Source: Paenibacillus_L residui
GTDB lineage: Bacteria; Bacillota; Bacilli; Paenibacillales; NBRC-103111
Length of the DNA: 64,000 nucleotides
Direction: 5' to 3'
Assembly (NCBI RefSeq): GCF_042677205.1
Contig: NZ_JBHTIU010000089.1
Location: 22,783 to 86,782 of the forward strand
Shown: positions 35,466 to 43,503 of the stretch, in pieces
Position numbering within the stretch: position 1 is the stretch's first letter
Layout: every line of letters starts with the position of its first letter
Notes under the pieces: model-generated
What the model was told of the DNA's origin: nothing
Databases searched by the model: none
The model's input: the letters and a program-made list of their open reading frames with translations, nothing else
Translations under genes and position numbers: made by a program

Positions 35466-36484
35466 TGAAAAATGTTATCGAAGTAGAGAAGCTGGTCCGG
35501 GAATTTAAAGTACATGGAGAAGCCCGGGGCTCATTCCGTTTGATCAAGAAGTTGTTTTCCCAAGGCGGAGAACGCAAGCGTGTAGTTGATGAAGTAAGCT
35601 TTACTATTCAAAAAGGGGAATTTATCGGGTATATCGGACCGAATGGCGCCGGTAAATCGACCACCATCAAAATGCTGTCCGGTGTACTCGTTCCGACATC
35701 GGGGTCGGTGCGAGTGATGGGGTTAGAGCCCCATAAGCAGCGCAAGGAGCATGCCCAGCATATCGGGGTCGTCTTCGGACAGCGGACTCAGCTGTGGTGG
35801 GATCTCCCGCTTAAAGACTCTTTTTACCTGCTTGGCAAAATCTATAACATCCCCGAGCAGCGCTACAAGGAAAATCTGGACTTGTTTTGCGATATTCTGG
35901 ATCTCGGTTCCTTCCTGCATACTCCTGTCCGGCAGCTTAGTCTCGGGCAAAGAATGAGGGGCGATATAGCCGCTTCTCTGATTCACGACCCGCAGGTTCT
36001 GTTCCTGGACGAGCCGACAATCGGGCTGGATTTGCTGGCTAAGGAAAGAATTCAAGATTTCCTCCAAACGATTAACCGTGAGAAGAAGATTACCATTCTG
36101 CTGACGACACATAACCTGGACGATATTGAGAAGCTGTGCCGCCGGGTCATCTTTATCGATCATGGGAAAGTTCTGTTCGACGGCAGCTCGTTAGAGATGA
36201 TCCGCGCCTTCGGGGACAAAAAATACGTAGTCGTTGAATCCAACGGATGGTCGCCTGAACGATGGAAAGGTCCGGTCCCTGATAAGATAGAGCCGAATGA
36301 GCTCTGGTTCGGAGTGGAGGACGACGCCGAAATCGCCCCCATGATCAGGCGGTTGAGCGACTTGCTCCCCATTCATAACCTCACGGTCAGAGAGCCGAAG
36401 ATCGAGGACATTATGAAGGAACTATACAAGCGGACCCATGCAGGCGGTGTACAGTCTACTAAACTCGTCGAGAACGTTGTGTAA
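35465..36484 (+). CDS. ABC transporter ATP-binding protein (DrrA/YnjD-like, with C-terminal extension)
   Basis: 339 residues. Walker A GPNGAGKSTT (~60-69), Q-loop, signature LSLGQRMRGD, Walker B VLFLDEPTIGLD and the switch His in TTHNLDD are present. A C-terminal extension (~250-335) is typical of DrrA-type exporters. It powers the two adjacent permeases. Last gene of the operon, ended by a bidirectional hairpin shared with rpsR. Confidence 0.95.
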   Translation: MKNVIEVEKLVREFKVHGEARGSFRLIKKLFSQGGERKRVVDEVSFTIQKGEFIGYIGPNGAGKSTTIKMLSGVLVPTSGSVRVMGLEPHKQRKEHAQHIGVVFGQRTQLWWDLPLKDSFYLLGKIYNIPEQRYKENLDLFCDILDLGSFLHTPVRQLSLGQRMRGDIAASLIHDPQVLFLDEPTIGLDLLAKERIQDFLQTINREKKITILLTTHNLDDIEKLCRRVIFIDHGKVLFDGSSLEMIRAFGDKKYVVVESNGWSPERWKGPVPDKIEPNELWFGVEDDAEIAPMIRRLSDLLPIHNLTVREPKIEDIMKELYKRTHAGGVQSTKLVENVV

Positions 36485-36501
36485 ATGCCAGGAATAGATG
36501 A

Positions 36502-36522
36502 ACTTATACTTCTTTATATTTT
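36502..36522. repeat. Copy of the TTATACTT..TATATTTTAA tail repeat
   Basis: ACTTATACTTCTTTATATTTTAA resembles the tail element found after repeats A/B at 21860, 38912 and 52046; here it directly precedes the terminator. Confidence 0.5.
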
Positions 36523-36526
36523 AACA

Positions 36527-36568
36527 AAAGAAGCAGCAGGGACGGATTTACGTCTCTGCTGCTTCTTT
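36527..36568. terminator. Bidirectional terminator between ABC operon and rpsR
   Basis: GAAGCAGCAGGGA pairs with TCTCTGCTGCTTC around a ten-base loop, with A- and T-runs on either side. Confidence 0.88.
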
Positions 36569-36580
36569 AATAGCCGCTTC

Positions 36581-36865
36581 TTACTCAGTTGTGTAAGGAA
36601 GCAAAGCTACTTGACGAGCGCGCTTAATAGCAATCGTAAGCATACGTTGATATTTAGCGGAAGTTCCGGTAACACGGCGAGGAAGAATCTTGCCGCGCTC
36701 ACTGATGAACTTCTTCAGCGTCTCGATGTCTTTATAGTCAATGTGTTGAATTTTGTTAACAGTAAAGTAGCAAACTTTACGGCGCTTGTTACGGCCTCCG
36801 CGGCCTCTGGAGAAACGACGCTCTGTCCGCTCTTCGCCGCCGCTGTTTTCTTTTTTAGTCGTCAT
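36581..36865 (-). CDS. rpsR: 30S ribosomal protein S18
   Basis: 94 residues with the conserved core VCYFTVNKIQHIDYKDIETLKKFISERGKILPRRVTG and LTIAIKRARQVALLPY. It forms a heterodimer with S6 on the 16S rRNA platform. Last gene of rpsF-ssb-rpsR. The first Cys of the core (KVCYFT) is retained; no full zinc-binding cluster is present. Confidence 0.98.
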   Translation of the reverse strand: MTTKKENSGGEERTERRFSRGRGGRNKRRKVCYFTVNKIQHIDYKDIETLKKFISERGKILPRRVTGTSAKYQRMLTIAIKRARQVALLPYTTE

Positions 36866-36887
36866 CTACGTTTTCAGTCCTTTCTCA

Positions 36888-37346
36888 TTAGAATGGCAGA
36901 TCATCGTCGGAAATGTCAATCGGTTTCCCGTCCGAGAATGGATCATGATTGTCTCGCGGGCTGCTATATCGGTTGTTCCCGGGCATCTCTTCCCTCATTC
37001 CGGAGCTCTGTCCCCCGGCATCCCGGTTGGCCGATTCCAGAAAACGGACATTGTCCGCCACCACTTCCGTCACATAAACTCTGCGGCCTTCATTATTATC
37101 ATAGTTTCTTACCTGAATGCGACCTTCCACTGCGGTCAGTCTTCCTTTGCGCAAGTAGTTGGCGCAGGTTTCGGCGAGCTGCCTCCAGGTCACTATGTTA
37201 ATAAAGTCGGCTTCTCGTTCATTATTCTGGTTAGTAAAGGGCCGGTCTACTGCCAGTGTGAACTGGGTTACCGCTACGCCGGTAGGGGTATATCTCAGTT
37301 CAGGATCCCGAGTCAGCCTTCCGATTAGAATAACACGGTTTAACAA
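36888..37346 (-). CDS. ssb: Single-stranded DNA-binding protein
   Basis: 152 residues with an OB fold at ~1-105 (MLNRVILIGRLTRDPELRYTPTG), a flexible Gly/Ser/Arg linker, and the acidic tip DISDDDLPF that recruits replication and repair partners. It starts at TTG. Located between rpsF and rpsR, as in Bacillus. Confidence 0.97.
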   Translation of the reverse strand: MLNRVILIGRLTRDPELRYTPTGVAVTQFTLAVDRPFTNQNNEREADFINIVTWRQLAETCANYLRKGRLTAVEGRIQVRNYDNNEGRRVYVTEVVADNVRFLESANRDAGGQSSGMREEMPGNNRYSSPRDNHDPFSDGKPIDISDDDLPF

Positions 37347-37407
37347 TCTTGTTCCCTCCCCCGCATTTCCGCATAACTGTCACGAATTGTTAAGCAAAGC
37401 AATGTTA

Positions 37408-37695
37408 TTACGCTACAACGTCATTAACGATCAGGTAACGAATGATTTCATCCGAAATCTTCATTACACGGTCAAGTTCCGCTACAACTTCCGGAGTAGC
37501 GTTGAAATTTACCAGTACGTAAATTCCGTCGCGGAACTTTTCGATCTCATACGCAAGACGGCGTTTACCCATCACTTCGCTCTTCGTGATCTCTCCACCA
37601 TTGTTAATGATGCCTTCGAACTTAGAGATGGCGGCCTCAACCGCTTCTTGTTCGATGTCGGGACGAAGAATGTACATTACTTCATATTTGCGCAT
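37408..37695 (-). CDS. rpsF: 30S ribosomal protein S6
   Basis: 95 residues, full length (MRKYEVMYILRPDIEQEAVEAAISKFEGII..). It binds S18 and 16S rRNA. First gene of the operon; the leader of about 130 bases contains several short hairpins and may carry a S6:S18 autoregulatory structure, which could not be confirmed by eye. Confidence 0.97.
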   Translation of the reverse strand: MRKYEVMYILRPDIEQEAVEAAISKFEGIINNGGEITKSEVMGKRRLAYEIEKFRDGIYVLVNFNATPEVVAELDRVMKISDEIIRYLIVNDVVA

Positions 37696-37830
37696 GTCGA
37701 TTCACCTCCTTATGGACTTAGCGGCCCCCACGCATTCGCCTTAAGCGATGCCTTCCTTCCTTCTTAACAGAAGGAATTAAGCCGGGAGCAAGGAGCAAGA
37801 AAGAAATCCATTTCAAACTCGCACCATATA

Positions 37831-37859
37831 AATATACCAAATCCGGGCGCCAATTACAA
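37831..37859 (-). promoter_or_regulatory. Promoter of rpsF-ssb-rpsR
   Basis: On the minus strand TTGTAA (37859-37854), 17 bases, TATATT (37836-37831). The transcript would begin about 130 bases before rpsF. Confidence 0.6.
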
Positions 37860-37967
37860 GAGATGTGCCGTACACTTGCTCGTATGGCCCCCTATAATTG
37901 GAATCGCCCCAATTACATGGTCTCGCCTCATTCGGACGATAATAGTTAGTACTTGGAGGTGAAAAGG

Positions 37968-38150
37968 ATGGGAGAACAAACCGAATTCAACACCGGCGAC
38001 AAAGCTCCTAATGATGGAGAGTATATCGAAATTGGCGAGAACGACTTCCATATGGGCATCAACAATCCCAAGATCATCTCCTTGAAGAAAGGGGAGCGAT
38101 TCCCGGAGCCGTCCAACCATAATCGTAAATGGAAACGAAAAAAACATTAA
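37968..38150 (+). CDS. yjzC: YjzC-family small protein
   Basis: 60 residues. The ATG is set by GGAGGTG upstream. The sequence MGEQTEFNTGDKAPNDGEYIEIGE..ISLKKGERFPEPSNHNRKW matches the Bacillus YjzC family (N-terminal GDKAPNNG, central LKAGDKFP, end NRQW). Function unknown; such proteins are reported in spore formers. A small membrane protein gene follows 13 bases later. Confidence 0.85.
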   Translation: MGEQTEFNTGDKAPNDGEYIEIGENDFHMGINNPKIISLKKGERFPEPSNHNRKWKRKKH

Positions 38151-38163
38151 AGAGGGAACCCTC

Positions 38164-38409
38164 ATGAGAAAAACAGTGACCATCATCTTTACCGTTATTG
38201 CCATAGCCATTTGCTTCATTCATTATCTTGGCTATGATCCGAAGAATATGATTCTGATCTCCTTAAGCATACCTCTTTGGATCATCCCCTTTTTCACGGA
38301 CATCGCCCATGTTAACCTGTTTTTCGCATACGCCTTGACCATTGCGTCCTGGGCGCTGCTTGGATATATTGTCGACCGGTATGTGTTTAGGGCCCGGGCC
38401 AGGGATTGA
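38164..38409 (+). CDS. Small hypothetical membrane protein
   Basis: 81 residues with three predicted helices (TVTIIFTVIAIAICFIHYLG, LISLSIPLWIIPFF, VNLFFAYALTIASWALLGYIV) and a basic C-terminus. It follows yjzC closely, so one transcript is likely. No family recognised. Confidence 0.6.
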   Translation: MRKTVTIIFTVIAIAICFIHYLGYDPKNMILISLSIPLWIIPFFTDIAHVNLFFAYALTIASWALLGYIVDRYVFRARARD

Positions 38410-38441
38410 TTTCTCTCTCGCCCTCCCCTCTTATATCACAT

Positions 38442-38493
38442 GGATAAACGGCTATCGCCGTCCTTAGGACGGGTGCGTTTACCGTTGAAATAT
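38442..38493. repeat. Dispersed hairpin repeat B
   Basis: It contains the ACGGC-TATC-GCCGT hairpin, flanked by TAAACG and its inverted partner CGTTTA, and runs directly into the tandem A repeats. Confidence 0.75.
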
Positions 38494-38911
38494 AAAAAAA
38501 GCTCTTAACGGAGCATCTCGAAGATGAATAACCCGGTATTAGAGGAAGCTTTTTATGCCAATAGGAATCTATATTTTCATCGTATTAATGCTGTAAAGAA
38601 TTTAAAGATTCCTATGTGGTAAAAAAAGCTCTTAACGGAGCATCTCGAAGATGAATAACCCGGTATTAGAGGAAGCTTTTTATGCCAATAGGAATCTATA
38701 TTTTCATCGTATTAATGCTGTAAAGAACTTAAAGATCCTATGTGGTAAAAAAAGCTCCTAACGGAGCATCTCGAAGATGAATAACCCGGTATTAGAGGAA
38801 ACTTTTTATGCCAATAGGAATCTATATTTTCATCGTATTAATGCTGTAAAGAATTTAAAGATCCTATGTGGTAAAAAAAGCTCCTAACGGAGCCTCTTCG
38901 AAGACGAATAA
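38494..38911 (-). repeat. Tandem array of structured repeat A (3.3 copies)
   Basis: Three full units start at 38494, 38621 and 38747 (lengths 127, 126, 126) and a partial one at 38873. Each has the GCTC(C/T)TAACGGAGC hairpin with A7 (a terminator on the minus strand) and a TAGGAATCT/AGATTCCTA stem closed by TGTGG. The units are nearly identical, suggesting recent duplication. No spacers and no reading frame. Confidence 0.9.
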
Positions 38912-38970
38912 AACTTATACTTTCTTATATTTTAAAAAAACGCCCCCCTGCGTAATTCGCAAGAAAGCGT
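38912..38970. repeat. Tail repeat and trailing hairpin
   Basis: AACTTATACTTTCTTATATTTT closes the array, followed by an A7 run and a loose hairpin (AACGC..GCGTT). The tail element is shared with other repeat sites in the window. Confidence 0.5.
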
Positions 38971-39047
38971 TAGTTAACGGAATATGTATAGACCCTGCTC
39001 GACCCACCCTCACAACCTGTAATCTATAAATCACATGGTTGGATAAA

Positions 39048-39138
39048 TGGCGGAAAGGGTGGGATTCGAACCCACGCACGCCTTGCGACGCCTAGCTGAT
39101 TTCGAGTCAGCCCCCTTGGACCTCTTGGGTACCTTTCC
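39048..39138 (-). tRNA. tRNA-Ser (anticodon CGA)
   Basis: The acceptor stem GGAAAGG/CCTTTCC, anticodon stem CTGA/TCAG with loop CTCGAAA, a long variable arm, the T-loop GGTTCGAATCC and an encoded CCA end are all visible. The long variable arm and CGA anticodon indicate serine, reading UCG codons. Confidence 0.95.
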
Positions 39139-39180
39139 GTTTAGCACAAGAAAGATTGTACCATAAGATGCAGGGTAAAA

Positions 39181-39405
39181 TCAACTGAATTGTTGTCCGG
39201 GATCGGAAAATTCCGGATTGGACCGCAGCACTTTTTTAAGCTTACTTTCAAACTTCGCCCTCGGCACCAGAACACTATGCTTGCACCCGGTGCAGCGGAT
39301 CCGGATATCCATTCCCATACGAATGATTTCCATTTCATTAGTGCCGCATGGGTGCGGCTTTTTCATCTGGACAACGTCTCCAAGCTGATACTGCTTACGC
39401 TCCAT
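39181..39405 (-). CDS. DUF951 protein (YyzM-like)
   Basis: 74 residues from MERKQYQLGDVVQMKKPHPCGTNEMEIIRMGMDIRIRCTGCKHSVLVPRAKFE, matching DUF951 (PHPCG.N.W/M and CxGCxHxVxxPR). The two Cys groups may bind metal. Usually next to the mscS-like gene near rpsF, as here. Function unknown. Confidence 0.9.
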   Translation of the reverse strand: MERKQYQLGDVVQMKKPHPCGTNEMEIIRMGMDIRIRCTGCKHSVLVPRAKFESKLKKVLRSNPEFSDPGQQFS

Positions 39406-39430
39406 CTCCCCTGTTTCCCCCTTCCTTGAC

Positions 39431-40306
39431 TTACGCCGGCATGGCAATTTCGATTTTATGCTGATCCAGTGTTTTCTTCACTTGGGCCAATATTTCTCTC
39501 TTCACTTGTTCTTCCTGATTAGGCTTGCACTCGGCAACAATCCTCAAGGTTAAATCCGACATCCCCATCGTCTGCATGCCGAGCACTTCCGGCCTGGCTA
39601 CCAGGAGCTGATTGTCGGTCATTTCTGCAAACGCCTCTTTCAGATAGAATATTGCTTTATCGACATCGGAATGATAGGAAAGAACAATATCAACAACAGA
39701 AAGCGAATTCCGCATCGAATAATTCGTTACCTGCGTAATTAAGCCGTTAGGAATAATATAAACCTCTCCTGTCCAACTGGCAATACGCGTCACCCTTAAA
39801 CCGATTTCCTCTACCGTACCTTTATAACTGCCGATTTGGACCGTGTCGCCTACGGCAAACTGATCTTCAAATATAATGAAAAAACCGGTGATCACATCTT
39901 TCACCAAGCTTTGTGCTCCGAAACCGATGGCCAGACCGACGACTCCGGCTCCCGCCAGCAACGGCCCTAAATGCAGTCCAAGCTGACTGAGAATCATCAA
40001 TATCAGAATAAAATTAACCGTATAATTAACGACATTTCCTACAAGCTTGCCTAAAGTTTTGGCCCGCCGCTGACTGAATCTTAACGGATTCTTTTCACGT
40101 TCCCTCACAAGTCGGTCCACCAGACGTCTGGTGACTGCCTTGACGATTTTACCGAGGAGGAGAATCAGTAATATTTTGATGAGACCGATCAATATTTGAT
40201 TCCAGGTTTTCGGGCTCATGAACGTTTCAACGAGTTGGGAATAAAAATGATGAATTGCATTAGTATTCTCTGTAAGCGCTTCTTGAACAAGTATATTGCT
40301 CAGCAC
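39431..40306 (-). CDS. MscS-family mechanosensitive channel
   Basis: 291 residues beginning at GTG with GGGAGG upstream. It has three N-terminal membrane helices and the pore-lining third helix (LLAGAGVVGLAIGFGAQSLVKDVITGFFIIFE), followed by the beta domain (FAVGDTVQIGSYKGTVEEIGLRVT) and an alpha/beta cytoplasmic end. It releases solutes under osmotic downshock. A DUF951 gene follows 25 bases downstream. Confidence 0.95.
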   Translation of the reverse strand: MLSNILVQEALTENTNAIHHFYSQLVETFMSPKTWNQILIGLIKILLILLLGKIVKAVTRRLVDRLVREREKNPLRFSQRRAKTLGKLVGNVVNYTVNFILILMILSQLGLHLGPLLAGAGVVGLAIGFGAQSLVKDVITGFFIIFEDQFAVGDTVQIGSYKGTVEEIGLRVTRIASWTGEVYIIPNGLITQVTNYSMRNSLSVVDIVLSYHSDVDKAIFYLKEAFAEMTDNQLLVARPEVLGMQTMGMSDLTLRIVAECKPNQEEQVKREILAQVKKTLDQHKIEIAMPA

Positions 40307-40326
40307 TTGGTTGTCCTCCCTGTCCG

Positions 40327-40587
40327 TTACCGTTCTGGCATATCGATGGTAACATATTTCCCATTCTTTTGAAAATAAATCCCCCTGATTTCCACCTGCT
40401 CCGTCCGTATGATGTTCTGGACCCTCTCCAGCTCCGCAGCATCAAATTCAATGGACAAAGCACAGCCGGCGGTAATTTCCTTGGGCGTAGGCCGGATATC
40501 TATTTCAATATCGGCATATTCCAGAAGCATCTCCGCCCTTAAAGCTTGCTGTGTAGAATCAAAAGCAATGACCATTAACGATTCCAT
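40327..40587 (-). CDS. DUF3343 protein
   Basis: 86 residues (MVIAFDSTQQALRAEMLLEYADIEIDIRPTPKEITAGCALSIEF..), matching DUF3343, a small ferredoxin-fold-like protein often near mscS or selenium genes. One Cys in AGCALS is conserved. Twenty bases separate it from mscS downstream, so they are likely co-transcribed. Confidence 0.9.
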   Translation of the reverse strand: MESLMVIAFDSTQQALRAEMLLEYADIEIDIRPTPKEITAGCALSIEFDAAELERVQNIIRTEQVEIRGIYFQKNGKYVTIDMPER

Positions 40588-40804
40588 GCCATTTATTCCT
40601 TTCTGGTCTCTCTGTTCCTCAACAACAAAATCTCACGCATAGATGCCTCCGCATCTCCTATAAAATGATTCTAGTTCTATTTTCTTGTTTTTGAATGGTG
40701 CATGTATAAACAGCATTTTCCAGCCGTATACTAGTAGAAAAGCTCTATGGATGCCCTTTCGGAGATATCGATGTGGTCAAAAAATAACGGACATGGAGGA
40801 AACC

Positions 40805-41425
40805 ATGAAATTTTCTTTCAATGCGGACAAGAATTCGTCCAGCGGTTCCATTCTCGTTCCTTATACCGACTCTCAATCGGCGCAAATGATCGCTTCCAAG
40901 CTCTCCCTCTATTTTCAAGAGGTTCCGGTTGCCCAACCGATTATCTTCGTCTGTATCGGAACCGACCGTTCTACCGGCGATGCACTCGGGCCATTAGTGG
41001 GCACCCGCTTGCTCGCTTACAATCTGGTCGACTTTCCTGTTTATGGAACCCTGGAAGAGCCCGTCCATGCCCTAAATCTGGCCGAAACCTTATCGGCCAT
41101 CGAACAAACCTATAGAGATCCTTTCATCGTAGGAATAGATGCTTGTCTGGGCCAGCTCTCCAGCGTGGGGTCCATTAAGGTAGGCTCCGGCCCTCTGAAG
41201 CCGGGAGCCGGGGTCAACAAGGATTTACCGCCCGTCGGTCATATCCACATCACCGGAATCGTGAATGTCGGAGGCTTCATGGAGTATTTTGTTCTCCAGA
41301 ACACCCGATTGCATCTGGTTACGATGCTGGCAGATACGATTGCCAAGTCGATTCATCTGTCCCTTAATCATTCCCAGAGGACAGCCTCTGCGGCTTTCCC
41401 GCCTTTTCCATTATCAAATCAATAA
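40805..41425 (+). CDS. yyaC: Sporulation protein YyaC
   Basis: 206 residues. The ATG at 40805 has GGAGGA upstream. IFVCIGTDRSTGDALGPLVGTRL, GTLEEPVHALNL and VGIDACLG match the YyaC family, related to the germination protease GPR and to hydrogenase-maturation proteases. Sporulation-associated; its exact substrate is unknown. Its 3' end overlaps the convergent DUF4446 gene by 62 bases. Confidence 0.95.
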   Translation: MKFSFNADKNSSSGSILVPYTDSQSAQMIASKLSLYFQEVPVAQPIIFVCIGTDRSTGDALGPLVGTRLLAYNLVDFPVYGTLEEPVHALNLAETLSAIEQTYRDPFIVGIDACLGQLSSVGSIKVGSGPLKPGAGVNKDLPPVGHIHITGIVNVGGFMEYFVLQNTRLHLVTMLADTIAKSIHLSLNHSQRTASAAFPPFPLSNQ

Positions 41426-41885
41426 CTTGTTTTTCCTCCGGGGATAAACTGTAGGAGGACACGCCTTGTTTGATCGGTTTCGCATACAAATAACTTTCGT
41501 TTCGGCCATGAATGCCTGTTAATACAACCCCGTCTCTTTCTTCGTCCAGAAAAGCGATGGAGAAGCTCATATCACTCCCCTGATCGGGAAAGGCATTATA
41601 CCGGATTACCTCTACATGGCCCTTCATTTTTTTCATTTCCTTCTCCAGGTGTTGGACAGATTCCATATAATTCTGATTCGCTGCCGCTGCTTGCCGGTAG
41701 CTTTCTTGCATTTGTATAAGCATCTGTTCCAGATTTTCCGTGCCCCCGCGCATCATTCTTTTGTATTTCTTATTCATCCTGGCCAGCTTGATCCAGAGCA
41801 CGATAATGAGAAGGAACATAAACCCGATAACCAGCACTTGCACAGCTTCCCACATTTCGGGCTCCAATCCGAATATTAATTCCAT
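41364..41885 (-). CDS. DUF4446 membrane-anchored protein
   Basis: 173 residues. An N-terminal membrane helix (~12-34) is followed by a coiled coil (~48-88) and a C-terminal domain (~90-155, VEVIRYNAFPDQGSDMSFSIAFLDEERDGVVLTGIHGRNESYLYAKPI), the DUF4446 signature. Commonly beside yyaC and parB in Bacillales. Function unknown. It overlaps the yyaC end on the other strand. Confidence 0.93.
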   Translation of the reverse strand: MELIFGLEPEMWEAVQVLVIGFMFLLIIVLWIKLARMNKKYKRMMRGGTENLEQMLIQMQESYRQAAAANQNYMESVQHLEKEMKKMKGHVEVIRYNAFPDQGSDMSFSIAFLDEERDGVVLTGIHGRNESYLYAKPIKQGVSSYSLSPEEKQVIDLIMEKAGKPQRLSSGND

Positions 41886-41982
41886 ACATGTGCCACCCTT
41901 TTTTTCTAAATATAAGAGGATAGGCTTGCAACCCTCGGCTCCTATTTTTCAAATTTTGATCTCTTCTAATGAAAATTCTTTA

Positions 41983-43158
41983 TTAGTTTTTCTCTTTCCC
42001 CTGGTTCTTATATCCTCGGCAAATTTCTTCCATCGCCTTAATTAAGCATTCCACCTGCTCCACAGTCGAATAATAACCGACACTGGCTCTAACGGCCCCT
42101 GTAGCTGTTGTCCCTGCCGTTTCATGACCGAGAGGCGTGCAGTGAAAACCGGCACGGACGGCAATCCGATATTCGCGGTCCAATTGAAAAGCGATTTCCG
42201 AAGCATCCGCATTCTCCACCACAAAAGAGACAATTCCTGTCTTGTCTTCCCCTAAATCGGGACCGAGTATTCGCAAGCCGGAAATGTTCCGCAGCCCCTC
42301 CATCATTAACTGCGTCAATTCCCATTCCTTCCTATGGATCTGTTCCACCGTTTCTTTCATGATAAACTTGATCCCTGCTGCTAATCCGGCAATCCCAACC
42401 GTATTCGGCGTCCCGGCTTCATATCGATCCGGGCGAACGGAAGGCTGATCCACCTCCTCCGATTGACTTCCCGTTCCTCCATGAAGAATCGGCTCCAAAT
42501 CGATCTCAGGGGATATATATAGCCCCCCGGTACCCTGTGGGCCGAGCAAACCCTTATGCCCGGGAAAGGCCAGCATATCGATGCCTTCCTCAGCAACATT
42601 TATCGGCACCGTCCCTGCCGTCTGAGCCGCATCAACCAGCAGCTTGACACCGTTATGTCGGCACAGCTCCGCAAACTCGGCTATTGGCTGTATCGTACCC
42701 AACAAATTAGAGCTATGGCTGCAAACAAATAGCGTAGTTTCCGGCCGAAAGGCTGCAGCCGCTTCATCCACACTTATTTTCCCCTGTTTATCAGCCTGCA
42801 AATAAGTAATTTGAACCCCTCTGGTCCTTCGCAAATATTCCAAAGGCCGTCTTACCGAGTTATGTTCCATCGAGGTACAGATGACGTGGTCTCCTTGGCA
42901 CACAAAGCCTTTAATGGCTAAATTCAGAGCTGCGGTCGCATTGGACGTAAAGACGATATCATTCGGATTGCGAATTCCAAACAGCTTGGCCGCCAGAGTG
43001 CGTGCTTCAAATACAATCCGGCTTGCCCTCACCGCCATGCTGTGGCTTCCTCTTCCCGGATTAGCCCCCGCTTCTTCCATACATGCAATCATAGCTTCTG
43101 CAACTTCAGGAGGCTTCGGCCAAGAGGAAGCGGCATTATCAAAATATATATGAGGCAC
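41983..43158 (-). CDS. Cysteine desulfurase-like PLP enzyme (aminotransferase class V)
   Basis: 391 residues. GTG at 43158 is preferred: AAGGAGG lies seven bases upstream, and the product then starts VPHIYFDNAASSWPKPP as in the family; an ATG 45 bases earlier lacks a good ribosome site. The PLP lysine is in FPGHKGLLGPQGTGG, the His-Asn region in CTSMEHNSVRRPLEYL, and the likely catalytic Cys in AGFHCTPLGH. It removes sulfur from cysteine for cofactor or tRNA thiolation. A repeat separates it from parB. Confidence 0.9.
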   Translation of the reverse strand: MPHIYFDNAASSWPKPPEVAEAMIACMEEAGANPGRGSHSMAVRASRIVFEARTLAAKLFGIRNPNDIVFTSNATAALNLAIKGFVCQGDHVICTSMEHNSVRRPLEYLRRTRGVQITYLQADKQGKISVDEAAAAFRPETTLFVCSHSSNLLGTIQPIAEFAELCRHNGVKLLVDAAQTAGTVPINVAEEGIDMLAFPGHKGLLGPQGTGGLYISPEIDLEPILHGGTGSQSEEVDQPSVRPDRYEAGTPNTVGIAGLAAGIKFIMKETVEQIHRKEWELTQLMMEGLRNISGLRILGPDLGEDKTGIVSFVVENADASEIAFQLDREYRIAVRAGFHCTPLGHETAGTTATGAVRASVGYYSTVEQVECLIKAMEEICRGYKNQGKEKN

Positions 43159-43249
43159 CCTCCCCCCTCCTTCCGTCAAATTTCCACCTTTATAATCATT
43201 CACTCTAATTCCCGACTATCCATCAACTTCACTGCAGCTTTTTAGCGAG

Positions 43250-43365
43250 AAAAATGAAGCCTTTTCGAAGAAATCGAATCCATCTTTAGCGGAAACTTTT
43301 TATGCCAATGAGAAGTTGTTCTACTTTTAATGCAATTTATACACTTAAACTCTCTAGTTTGGTCA
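43250..43365 (-). repeat. Degenerate copy of structured repeat A
   Basis: It keeps TTTTCGAAGAAATCGAAT, CTTTTTATGCCAATGAG and the closing CTAGTTTGG, but the terminator hairpin is eroded. It lies between parB and the cysteine desulfurase-like gene. Confidence 0.55.
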
Positions 43366-43503
43366 AGAAAAGCATACCTTGTCGGTTTACTCTCGGAAAA
43401 CCTCGGTATGCTTATATATTCCTACAACAAACGTTCTTATCTCTCCAAGAAACCGGGGTGACAATGATTTCTCCAACTCTACAAGCAATCTTACCTTTTA
43501 CCC

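Noticed and set aside
38494..38911. Tandem repeats considered as a CRISPR array
   Set aside because: Units of about 126 bp are directly adjacent, with no unique spacers and no cas genes.
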